From an uncultured Lachnospiraceae bacterium (lineage in GTDB: Bacteria > Bacillota_A > Clostridia > Lachnospirales > Lachnospiraceae), in assembly GCA_946529195.1 (NCBI GenBank), contig CAMMZE010000072.1, positions 1 through 6,100 on the forward strand: a stretch of DNA of 6,100 bases. Direction: 5' to 3'. Below are positions 1 through 5,841 of the stretch, piece after piece. Positions within the stretch are counted from its first letter, which is position 1. The number at the start of each line of letters is the position of its first letter. Made by a program: the position numbers and the translations under genes. The notes beneath the pieces were generated by a model, which searched no databases, had not been told where the DNA came from, and saw nothing but the letters and a program-made list of their open reading frames with translations.

Positions 1-547
1 TGTTATCGCTCCCATTTGCCAGAATTGCCAGGAAAGGAACGCCCAGATAAGACCAGGCAAATTTTGCGGCGTTGTTCCAGGTGGCACGTGAGGAAGCCAT
101 GGCAATACGGTCATCCGCATTTCTGGGAACAACACTGATCAGGGATACGTTGGCCGTGTATGCGAAGTTCTGCGCGATACGGGCCGCCAGCTGGGCAATC
201 AGGAAGAATACAAAGGCCACCGAATCACTCTTGCCGACACGGAAATACATAAAGAAAGAAGTAAAGGGCAGAATCCAGGACGTAGCCAGAAGCCAGGAGC
301 GGTAGCGCCCCCACTTCATGGGCTTGGTGGAATTCATGACAGCGCCGTAGATCCAGGACGACGCGGAATCAAAGGTCGAGCTGATCGCCATCAGCAATGT
401 GATATAGGGAAGGCTCAGCTTTGCTACCGTATTCAGGTAAAATACCAGATAATAGGTGTAGACACTGGACATCAGGTTGAAGCACATGTCACCTACGCCG
501 TAAAAATAGCGTATGCTTTTGGACAGGCCGGTCTTCTGTTTTTCCAT
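1..547 (-). CDS. GPH-family (MelB-like) MFS cation symporter, N-terminal part, cut by window edge
   Basis: The minus-strand ORF starts at ATG 547-545 and stays open to base 1, giving 182 codons of a family usually about 450-500 residues long. It is a cytoplasmic-membrane carrier; GPH relatives import sugars, glycosides or other small organics with Na+ or H+. Visible features are a hydrophobic helix 1 (about residues 11-38), helix 2 (45-72), then the loop N72-S-T-K-P-M-K-W-G-R-Y-R-S-W-L, which matches the MelB loop NxTxxRWGxFxPW, further hydrophobic segments near 84-101, 109-138 and 160-177, and D146-R...M150...R154, typical of the helix 4-5 loop. The helix 2 acidic pair of MelB (DxxxD) reads D60-S-A-S-S64, so the second acid is missing. 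AGGAGG lies 10 nt before the ATG. It follows the UroD-like gene by 70 nt on the same strand with no terminator between, so it is probably the second gene of that operon. The substrate cannot be read from the sequence. Confidence 0.88.
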   Translation of the reverse strand, partial: MEKQKTGLSKSIRYFYGVGDMCFNLMSSVYTYYLVFYLNTVAKLSLPYITLLMAISSTFDSASSWIYGAVMNSTKPMKWGRYRSWLLATSWILPFTSFFMYFRVGKSDSVAFVFFLIAQLAARIAQNFAYTANVSLISVVPRNADDRIAMASSRATWNNAAKFAWSYLGVPFLAILANGSDN

Positions 548-557
548 TGTGATTTCT

Positions 558-563
558 CCTCCT
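558..563 (-). promoter_or_regulatory. Shine-Dalgarno site of the MFS transporter gene
   Basis: Minus-strand AGGAGG is a perfect anti-16S match, 10 nt upstream of the ATG at 547. It fixes the start of the truncated transporter gene and indicates independent translation initiation although the gene follows another on the same transcript. Confidence 0.75.
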
Positions 564-617
564 GTATTTTGAATGATATGGTTTCCATGCTGCATTTATC
601 TGATCCCTCAGCGGGGT

Positions 618-1652
618 TCAGCCTCTGGATGAAAAGATTCCCTCCAGGCCGGTGCCGCGCTCCGCGTGAAGATCCGGTCTGGGACTGGTATACTTAGTGG
701 AACCGTAATTGATGATCTCATCAATGACGATTTTGTTCCGCTCAAAGGTCCGCAGGCTGCAGTTAGCCACCCAGCTGCCGCCCGGTGCCAGATCATCGAT
801 GGTCTGATCGATGCTGGCGCGGATCTGCTCCTCAGAGACCTCCGGGGCATCCATCATCTGGGTATCAAAGCCGCCCACAAAGCAGAGCTTGTCGCCGATC
901 TCCTTCTTCAGCTCCCTGGGGTTGTTGCAGACCTGCATGCCATTGGTGGCTGAGGCGCCCAGGTCGGCTATTTCTCCCGCAATCGGGGCAAAGTATCCGC
1001 AGCTGTGATGCTCATAAATGACCCCCTTGGAGGTTACCGCATCAATTATCCTCTTCAGATGAGGCTTGATCAGCTCTCTCCAGGTATCCGGTGACATGAA
1101 CATACCCTTGCCATGGCCGTAATCGTCATGCATGACCAGAATATCCGGCTTGTAATACTTGATCACATAGTCATGCAGGCGGATCTTGTGGTCCGCCACG
1201 GCGCCAAAGAATTCGTAGCAGGCCTCCGGCTCCTCCACCAGGGACATGAGACAGTCCGCAAAATCCATAGTCGTAAAGAGACGCTCCCAGGGACCAAAGC
1301 CTATGATCACGCGGGAAAGTTTATTTTCGCGATCCCATTTGGCAGTATCACGGGCGGCATATCCCTCCCAGTCCAGTTTGCTGAGGTCCGGAAATTTGAA
1401 GATCTTTTTCCAGTTGGTGATGTCATCCATCAGATGCATGCCCGGCGTGGGATTCGGTGCTCCCACAGTGCTCTCCCAGGTCCAGCTCTGACCAAACCAG
1501 TCGTCTGCCGTACCGTCTACGCAAATGGTCTCACGGATAAAATCCATGCCCCGGGGTGCGCTGGTATCAAAGTCGCTCGGTATCGGAATGTATTCCGGTT
1601 CTTTGTGCTGATAAGCTAATAATCCGTTTTCCTTAAAAGACAAGCTGGCCAT
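618..1652 (-). CDS. UroD-fold corrinoid methyltransferase-like protein (MtaA/MtbA/CmuA-type family)
   Basis: This is a 344-residue soluble cytoplasmic protein of the uroporphyrinogen decarboxylase superfamily (UroD domain). Several marks point to the methyltransferase branch rather than haem synthesis. The N-terminus has the family's AxxHKEPExIPI pattern (residues 13-24), and the RQAGR substrate motif of true HemE is absent. H216-S-C218-G followed by C298 fits the His-x-Cys...Cys zinc site that activates thiol acceptors in MtaA/MtbA. D176-D177-Y-G, the SPDTWRELIKPHLKRI helix (187-202) and V259-G-G-F-D263 are typical family segments. Known members move methyl groups between a methyl-corrinoid protein and a thiol or pterin; the acceptor here is unknown. 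The ATG at 1652 is preferred over an in-frame start 40 codons upstream because AAAGGAGAGG precedes it and the longer form would run into the terminator at 1771-1805. A tail of about 25 residues, rich in charged and Gly residues, follows the usual C-terminal helix. It is followed by the MFS gene, so uptake plus methyl transfer is the likely theme. No corrinoid protein is in view. Confidence 0.85.
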   Translation of the reverse strand: MASLSFKENGLLAYQHKEPEYIPIPSDFDTSAPRGMDFIRETICVDGTADDWFGQSWTWESTVGAPNPTPGMHLMDDITNWKKIFKFPDLSKLDWEGYAARDTAKWDRENKLSRVIIGFGPWERLFTTMDFADCLMSLVEEPEACYEFFGAVADHKIRLHDYVIKYYKPDILVMHDDYGHGKGMFMSPDTWRELIKPHLKRIIDAVTSKGVIYEHHSCGYFAPIAGEIADLGASATNGMQVCNNPRELKKEIGDKLCFVGGFDTQMMDAPEVSEEQIRASIDQTIDDLAPGGSWVANCSLRTFERNKIVIDEIINYGSTKYTSPRPDLHAERGTGLEGIFSSRG

Positions 1653-1660
1653 ATAAAAAT

Positions 1661-1670
1661 CCTCTCCTTT
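1661..1670 (-). promoter_or_regulatory. Shine-Dalgarno site choosing the UroD-like start
   Basis: Minus-strand AAAGGAGAGG ends 8 nt before the ATG at 1652. The alternative start at 1772 has no such site and lies against the terminator of the preceding gene, so the 344-residue form is the supported one. Confidence 0.75.
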
Positions 1671-1740
1671 TTGCCGATTTTTATTACACAGCCACAGTCT
1701 AACATGCGGTCCGGAAAACCTGTATGGGCACGCCGAATGA

Positions 1741-1770
1741 ATTATCGGAGCACTCATGTGCTGCCGGCAC
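1741..1770 (-). promoter_or_regulatory. Candidate promoter and palindromic operator of the UroD-MFS operon
   Basis: Read on the minus strand, GATAAT (1746-1741, five of six matches to TATAAT) lies about 90 nt before the UroD-like ATG. Two bases upstream of it is a palindrome, AGCAC-ATGA-GTGCT (1762-1749), next to GCCGGC (1768-1763). No convincing -35 box stands 16-18 nt upstream of the -10, which would suit an activator-dependent promoter with the palindrome as operator. An alternative AT-rich -10, TAATAA near 1684-1679, also lacks a -35. The position, just after the upstream terminator, supports a promoter somewhere in 1653-1770; the exact element is uncertain. Confidence 0.4.
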
Positions 1771-1805
1771 AAAAAAGAGACCTCGTCAAAATGACAAAGT
1801 CTCTT
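1771..1805 (-). terminator. Intrinsic terminator of the regulator operon
   Basis: In minus-strand RNA, AAGAGAC-UUU-GUCA (1805-1792) pairs with UGAC-GAG-GUCUCUU (1788-1775), giving 14 consecutive pairs including two G-U wobbles, around a UUU loop. The 3' arm runs straight into U residues (1776-1771). On the plus strand the two wobble positions become C-A mismatches and no T tract follows, so it acts in the minus direction. It lies 37 nt after the stop of the PucR/CdaR-like gene and insulates it from the UroD-MFS operon. Confidence 0.85.
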
Positions 1806-1842
1806 CCCTGATATGTTATATGGTTTTGGTAAAAATTCCTGC

Positions 1843-3294
1843 TCAGTGCGACAATGTATAGATACTCAGCCGCAGATAATCCCGCAGAATATCGTTCTCG
1901 TAATCCCAGCCGGTAAAGTCCTTCAGGTACCGGATCCGGTAGTTAACTGTATTCCTGTGAATAAAAAGGCGTTCCGCTGCCAGGCTTGTGGACCGCTCTG
2001 TCCGCAGATAAGCGGAAAGCGTCAGAAGAAATTCCCTCTTGTCCGGTTCCTTTTCCCAGATCCTCCGGCACATGGGTTCACAGGCCATCAGCCTGCGATG
2101 CGGATCGCTGTTTTCCAGGAGATACCGGCTTCCGCAGTCGTAAAAGAAAAACAGGCCGGGTCTGTCGCTGTGCCTTACCGCATATACTGCCTGTTCGTAG
2201 TGATAGGGAAGCTGAAGGATGTCGTCAAAGGGAAGGCTGATACCCACCTGCAGTTTCCGGGAGTACCCCTGCGCACTGATAAAGGTATACATCTGCTGTG
2301 CCAGGATGTTGGGTTCCGGGACATAGACGGCATAGAGCAGGTCTTCATGGTACGCCCAGCTGTACAGGGTAGGATACTGCCTGGTCAGGATTGTAGACAA
2401 AAGAGAGAGCAGGGCTGTTTTATCCGTCTCATCCGCACAGCGGAAAAGAAACAGGCACAGCCTGCCGGAATTCTCCGGCGCGTTTCTGGTGATCAGAGAG
2501 TAATGATAGGCCAGCTGCTCTCCCGATACCTCCCTCATTTCCAGGAGGTCGTCCATAATCCGCAGATTGACGGCAGAGCTGTCGCTTCTTTCGGCTGCCG
2601 CGAAATAGAGAGAAGCCCTGTCAGCCAGAACCTCCAGCAGGGCCACATCTCCGGGATTCAGAGGCCTTTTTTTGTCCAGAACGGTCAGTTGTCCGTAGTC
2701 GTGGGCCAGGAAACGGAATCTGGCCAGCAGCCCGCTGGTCTGGTAGTCTTCTCCCTTCTCATCCTGCGCGCAGGTGTTGAAGCGGTATACGCTGTCATTA
2801 TATTTGCGCACCGGCCTGTTCAGTGCCTCAGACATGGCCAGATAATAAGCCACGGAGCACTGATCCGTCTCATAGAGGAAACGCCATTCCGGGATGCGGC
2901 CGATGGGAATGCCCCGGCAGTCCATGCCAAGAAGCAGGGAATTGGAGTCCTGGAGCATAACCGGATTGGAAAAAGCCTGCGCGCAGAAATGGACGAACAT
3001 ACGGTAATCACCGTCCCGCAGTGCCCGGTCCACATTCTCCAGCCAGTTGTCATACCAGTTGAAAATGCTCTGAACCAGCAGAAGTCCTTCTTTTCCCTCC
3101 ACGTCATGAATAATGATCGTACCCTGCTCCGCCTGACAGAGGATATCGCTGCCTTCCTCCCGCACATAAATCACTCCCTGCGATTCCACCGGCAGGGGGC
3201 CGCTGATGGTACGATCGACGGCGAAAGAGATTTTCGTTTCAATATCGTAGTTTTGAGCAAGCTGATTCGCGATCAGCCACAGGTTTAATTTCAT
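1843..3294 (-). CDS. PucR/CdaR-family transcriptional regulator with C-terminal helix-turn-helix
   Basis: This is a 483-residue cytoplasmic DNA-binding protein. The C-terminus (about 420-480) is a PucR-type HTH (HTH_30): L-x-T-L-x-A-Y-L, then S-L-A-A-E-R-L-F-I-H-R-N-T-V-N-Y-R-I, then L-K-x-F-T-G-W-D. The stretch around 277-377, ending G351-I-S-L-P-F-D-D...Y-E-Q-A-V-Y-A-V-R, resembles the degenerate GGDEF-like CdaR domain. Residues 1-270 have no motif I can name; parts (about 95-235) could be a GAF-like sensor. There is no signal peptide or membrane segment. ATG 3294 is chosen over an upstream in-frame TTG (3333) because GGGGGA lies 6 nt before it. It follows the LysR-type gene by 55 nt on the same strand and ends at a strong terminator. 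Family members often activate neighbouring catabolic genes in response to a substrate, so the downstream UroD-MFS operon is its probable target (inference). The HTH call is firm; the effector is unknown. Confidence 0.87.
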   Translation of the reverse strand: MKLNLWLIANQLAQNYDIETKISFAVDRTISGPLPVESQGVIYVREEGSDILCQAEQGTIIIHDVEGKEGLLLVQSIFNWYDNWLENVDRALRDGDYRMFVHFCAQAFSNPVMLQDSNSLLLGMDCRGIPIGRIPEWRFLYETDQCSVAYYLAMSEALNRPVRKYNDSVYRFNTCAQDEKGEDYQTSGLLARFRFLAHDYGQLTVLDKKRPLNPGDVALLEVLADRASLYFAAAERSDSSAVNLRIMDDLLEMREVSGEQLAYHYSLITRNAPENSGRLCLFLFRCADETDKTALLSLLSTILTRQYPTLYSWAYHEDLLYAVYVPEPNILAQQMYTFISAQGYSRKLQVGISLPFDDILQLPYHYEQAVYAVRHSDRPGLFFFYDCGSRYLLENSDPHRRLMACEPMCRRIWEKEPDKREFLLTLSAYLRTERSTSLAAERLFIHRNTVNYRIRYLKDFTGWDYENDILRDYLRLSIYTLSH

Positions 3295-3300
3295 CAGGAA

Positions 3301-3306
3301 TCCCCC
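3301..3306 (-). promoter_or_regulatory. Shine-Dalgarno site choosing the PucR/CdaR-like start
   Basis: Minus-strand GGGGGA lies 6 nt before the ATG at 3294. The longer in-frame reading from a TTG at 3333 has no comparable site, so the 483-residue product is preferred. The TTGACA inside this 55-nt spacer has no -10 partner at the right distance. Confidence 0.6.
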
Positions 3307-3349
3307 ATGAAAGATTGCGGCAGATGCTGTCAAAGTGATCTCCGGGTTG

Positions 3350-4267
3350 TCAGAAAGGCCCGTTCAAGTCGCCTCTCCAGACCGGCTCATAGACTTTATC
3401 TGCGCAGTCGGTCAGGAGACTGACAGCCGGATTATCATTGGACTTTTCCAGAAAAAGGTCAATTCCCATGCTGTATGGCATATCAGACAGGCTGAAGGAA
3501 GAGATACCTGCCGTCTCCGCCAGCTGCTGGTCAGGGCCGAGGACCGTGCAGGCCAGCCCGGCATTCACATACAGATACAGAGCTTTCAGACTGTCAGTGA
3601 AGATCACCCTGTCTGGTTCGAAGGGAAGATCCCGCAGCATATCCATAGCTGCCACATCCGTATTCAGGCAGACAAAGTCGCAGTTCCGGAAGGAATTGAT
3701 GCTGATATTCTCCGGATTTTCAACCGGCAGCTGCTCATTGTAGTAGATACAGGGTTTTGACCGGGTGAGCGGCTTTTTTGTCAGTCGGGGTTCATTGGCC
3801 AGCGCAATGGAAAACGAAAGCGCCGCATCCATCCGTCCGTCAATCAGCCGGCGGGTGATCTCCCTCCAGGGAGGGGAGGAAAGCGTGAGTTTGACATGCG
3901 GATAGTTACGGATGAAGTGCTGGAGCAGCGGCCTGTAGGCACTTCCGGGCAGCATTTCCGAAATACCAAGGTTCAGCGTCATGCTGTTCTCAGAGGGAAT
4001 GCTTCTTGCCTGCTGGACAATGGAATCCAGATTCCAGAGCACGGTATCCAGTTTGTCATACAGAAACAGGCCGGCTGCCGTAGGAGCCATGCCGTCGCTG
4101 CCTTCTTCAAACAGGTCAATTCCCAGTTCCTTTTCCATCTGCGATATTTTCTGGCTGATGGCGGAAACCGTGCATCCGCTGTCCCTGGCGGCCTTTTGAT
4201 AGGAACCGCTGCGCATGACATCCCTGAAAAGATAAAAAAAGTCATAGCTTGTTTTGTTTTGCGACAC
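3350..4267 (-). CDS. LysR-type transcriptional regulator
   Basis: The protein has 305 residues, the usual LTTR length. The N-terminal winged HTH is clear: F11-Y-L-F, then G21-S-Y-Q-K-A-A-R-D-S-G-C-T-V-S-A-I-S-Q-K-I-S-Q-M-E-K-E-L-G (to about 49), D51-L-F-E, and the A61-P-T-A-A-G wing. The linker helix covers about 65-90. The effector-binding domain follows: M96-T-L-N-L-G-I-S-E, F118-I-R-N-Y-P-H-V-K-L, L141-I-D-G-R-M-D-A-A-L. These are typical LysR_substrate landmarks. The start is GTG (4267), fixed by AAGGAGAG 6 nt upstream; no ATG is available before the HTH. It is divergent from the MATE gene across a 175-bp control region, the classic LTTR arrangement, so control of the MATE pump and autoregulation are likely (inference). 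It is also the first gene of a probable two-gene transcript with the PucR/CdaR-like regulator. Several Cys residues (C32, C173, C196, C200, C240, C288) are present; whether they sense anything cannot be told. The ligand is unknown. Confidence 0.9.
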   Translation of the reverse strand: MSQNKTSYDFFYLFRDVMRSGSYQKAARDSGCTVSAISQKISQMEKELGIDLFEEGSDGMAPTAAGLFLYDKLDTVLWNLDSIVQQARSIPSENSMTLNLGISEMLPGSAYRPLLQHFIRNYPHVKLTLSSPPWREITRRLIDGRMDAALSFSIALANEPRLTKKPLTRSKPCIYYNEQLPVENPENISINSFRNCDFVCLNTDVAAMDMLRDLPFEPDRVIFTDSLKALYLYVNAGLACTVLGPDQQLAETAGISSFSLSDMPYSMGIDLFLEKSNDNPAVSLLTDCADKVYEPVWRGDLNGPF

Positions 4268-4273
4268 GGATTA

Positions 4274-4281
4274 CTCTCCTT
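4274..4281 (-). promoter_or_regulatory. Shine-Dalgarno site for the GTG start of the LysR gene
   Basis: Minus-strand AAGGAGAG lies 6 nt before GTG 4267-4265. This near-perfect site supports the GTG as the true start and gives an intact HTH domain. Confidence 0.75.
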
Positions 4282-4299
4282 CCGTAAATATTTCCATGC

Positions 4300-4323
4300 T
4301 TATGTCACAAGATTATGTCACAA
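4300..4323 (-). repeat. Tandem 11-bp direct repeat over the lysR promoter
   Basis: TTATGTCACAA occurs exactly twice, at 4300-4310 and 4313-4323, with a 13-bp period. On the minus strand it reads TTGTGACATAA twice. The promoter-proximal copy contains the -10 hexamer CATAAT, and the other covers the expected transcription start. It may be a tandem binding site for a repressor or for autoregulation by the LysR protein, or a duplicated -10 region. Confidence 0.7.
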
Positions 4324-4340
4324 ACTTCCACACCCGTCAA
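4312..4340 (-). promoter_or_regulatory. Sigma-A type promoter of the LysR-PucR regulator genes
   Basis: On the minus strand, TTGACG (4340-4335), a 17-nt spacer and CATAAT (4317-4312) match the consensus at five of six bases in each box with ideal spacing. Transcription should start near 4305, leaving a leader of about 38 nt before the GTG. The -10 is embedded in the tandem repeat at 4300-4323. Confidence 0.72.
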
Positions 4341-4349
4341 ATGCGGACA

Positions 4350-4378
4350 GGCACGGCAGGTGATTACCTTGACGTGCC
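4350..4378. promoter_or_regulatory. Imperfect 29-bp dyad, candidate operator between the divergent promoters
   Basis: GGCACG (4350-4355) is inverted as CGTGCC (4373-4378), and nested inside is AGGT-GATT-ACCT (4358-4369). The gaps between outer and inner arms are 2 nt on the left and 3 nt on the right. The dyad overlaps the MATE -35 box and spans about -45 to -73 relative to the predicted lysR start, the usual place for an LTTR recognition site. It is a good candidate binding site for the LysR protein; an unrelated regulator remains possible. Confidence 0.5.
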
Positions 4379-4397
4379 CCGGATGAAAGACTATAGT
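4369..4397 (+). promoter_or_regulatory. Sigma-A type promoter of the MATE gene
   Basis: TTGACG (4369-4374), a 17-nt spacer and TATAGT (4392-4397) match the consensus at five of six bases in each box. Transcription should begin near 4404, giving a leader of about 39 nt. The -35 box lies inside the dyad at 4350-4378, so binding there would directly affect polymerase access. Confidence 0.75.
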
Positions 4398-4442
4398 AAA
4401 AATGAATAAACGCAGGAAACTGCAGCTCGGAGACATAAGAAA

Positions 4443-5816
4443 ATGGGACAGAAGACAGGAAAAGAACACAGGGAATTGAAGATGCTGCAGGACCCGATCC
4501 CGAAAATTACTATGGAAATGGCTGTCCCTACGATTATCGCGTTTTTGATTATGTCTGTTTACAATCTGGCGGATACATATTTTGTCAGCTCCCTGGGGAC
4601 GAATGCTACGGCTGCGGTGAGTGTAAACCAGTCGCTTGACCAGATCATTATAATGGGCGGATCCCTTCTGGCAATTGGCGCCAACAGCTACATTGCCCGT
4701 CTTCTTGGAGCCGGGCATAAGGAGCGGGCTTCTCTCGTGCTTTCCACTTCCTGGCTCATAGCGGCATTTTTCGGTGGTGTGATTCTGATATCCGGGAGCA
4801 TTTTCATGCATCCGCTGGTTCGTCTCCTCGGTGCCACTCCAACCTGTGAAGAATATGCGATCCAGTACGCGACCTATGTGCTCCTGGTTGCCCCGCTTGT
4901 AACAACCACCTTTGTCATGAACCAATGTCTCCGCGCAGAAGGAAGCGCCCTGCTTTCCATGATCGGTATGGGCTTCGGCGGTATTCTGAACTGTTTTCTG
5001 GATCCGCTCTTCATCTTCACAATGGGCTTGGGTGTAACCGGCGCGTCCATGGCGACGGCCATCTCCAAGCTGGTAAGCTTTGGCATCCTCATCTTCCCGT
5101 ATCTGACGCATCACAGCATGCTGCGGATCAGCCCCCGTCTGTTCCGACCGGACAGAGAAATGCTCTACCAGATCTTCAGTGTGGGCTCTTCTTCTCTCCT
5201 GCGAAACGGCCTTGCTGTAGTTGCTGCCGTAGTGCTCAACAATATCGCAGGAAGCATATCTGATTCAGTGCTTGCCGGGATCGGCGTATCCACTAAAGTA
5301 ATGATGTTCCCCTTCGGAATTATCCTGGGATTTGGATCAGGCTATCAGCCCGTCGCCGGTTTTAACTGGGGGGCCCGGCGCTTTGACCGCGTAAGGGCAT
5401 GCTACGGCTTTGCCTGGAAATTCTCTGTATTCGGTTCTGCTGCTATGGCCGTTTTGCTGGCTGTCTTTGCCGTTCCTCTCATTCATCTTTTTTCAGCTGT
5501 TGATCCGGAAATGCAGAGAATCGGAGCCTTATGCATCCGTCTGCAGTGCCTGGCCCTGCCCATCCACGCCTGGGTAGCCATGGTAAATATGCTTTGCGGA
5601 GCACTGGGTTTTGCGGGCTGGGCAATCATTCTTGCCACAGCCAGGCAGGGTACCTGTTTTCTGCCCATCGTTTTTCCAATGGCATATTTCTTTGGCGGGT
5701 CCGGACTGGCATCCGTACAGGCTGCAGCGGACCTGCTGACGCTGATCCCCGCCATCATCATTCTCCGGCGGGCGCTGCAGCGAATCCGGAATGAGTCAGA
5801 GGAATACGTCACTTAA
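4443..5816 (+). CDS. MATE-family multidrug efflux transporter (MepA/NorM-like)
   Basis: The protein has 457 residues, full length for the family, and is mostly hydrophobic with about 12 predicted membrane helices in two related halves. MATE proteins export cationic drugs, dyes or metabolites using Na+ or H+ gradients. Landmarks are A27-V-P-T-I-I...Y40-N-L-A-D-T-Y-F-V in helix 1, G79-A-N-S-Y-I-A-R-L-L-G-A-G, then N160-Q-C-L-R-A-E-G-S and N183-C-F-L-D-P-L-F-I-F in the first half. The second half has Q302-P-V-A-G-F-N-W-G-A-R and R401-Q-G-T-C-F-L-P. The N-terminal R-E-L-K-M-L-Q-D-P-I-P-K stretch resembles the cytoplasmic lead of Clostridia MATE proteins. ATG 4443 is chosen with GGAG (4429-4432) 10 nt upstream; ATG 4482 is an alternative. 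It has its own promoter and is divergent from the LysR gene, its likely regulator. No stop or frameshift is seen. The substrate is unknown. Confidence 0.92.
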   Translation: MGQKTGKEHRELKMLQDPIPKITMEMAVPTIIAFLIMSVYNLADTYFVSSLGTNATAAVSVNQSLDQIIIMGGSLLAIGANSYIARLLGAGHKERASLVLSTSWLIAAFFGGVILISGSIFMHPLVRLLGATPTCEEYAIQYATYVLLVAPLVTTTFVMNQCLRAEGSALLSMIGMGFGGILNCFLDPLFIFTMGLGVTGASMATAISKLVSFGILIFPYLTHHSMLRISPRLFRPDREMLYQIFSVGSSSLLRNGLAVVAAVVLNNIAGSISDSVLAGIGVSTKVMMFPFGIILGFGSGYQPVAGFNWGARRFDRVRACYGFAWKFSVFGSAAMAVLLAVFAVPLIHLFSAVDPEMQRIGALCIRLQCLALPIHAWVAMVNMLCGALGFAGWAIILATARQGTCFLPIVFPMAYFFGGSGLASVQAAADLLTLIPAIIILRRALQRIRNESEEYVT

Positions 5817-5841
5817 AGCTTTCCTGAATCCGTAATTCTCA

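Noticed and set aside
548..617. Small ATGG...CCAT hairpin between the UroD-like and MFS genes as a terminator
   Set aside because: The stem is only about 4 bp and no T tract follows; the genes are more likely co-transcribed.
618..1652. Annotation as haem-pathway uroporphyrinogen decarboxylase (HemE)
   Set aside because: The RQAGR motif of HemE is missing, a His-x-Cys...Cys zinc triad is present, and the neighbours are a transporter and regulators rather than haem genes.
1653..1772. N-terminal extension of the UroD-like protein by 40 residues
   Set aside because: The extended part has no Shine-Dalgarno site, reaches the terminator at 1771-1805 and does not look like the family's N-terminus, whereas ATG 1652 has a strong site.
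1813..3288. Long open frame (491 codons) on the plus strand
   Set aside because: It is the antisense shadow of the PucR/CdaR-like gene; its translation shows no recognisable domain, while the minus strand has a clear HTH.
3318..3334. TTGACA in the lysR-pucR spacer as an internal promoter
   Set aside because: No -10-like hexamer lies 16-18 nt downstream, so two-gene transcription is the simpler reading.
4305..5114. Minus-strand open frame of 269 codons opposite the MATE gene
   Set aside because: The translation is rich in His, Arg and Gln with no family motif, and it overlaps both the divergent promoters and the MATE coding sequence; it is a shadow.
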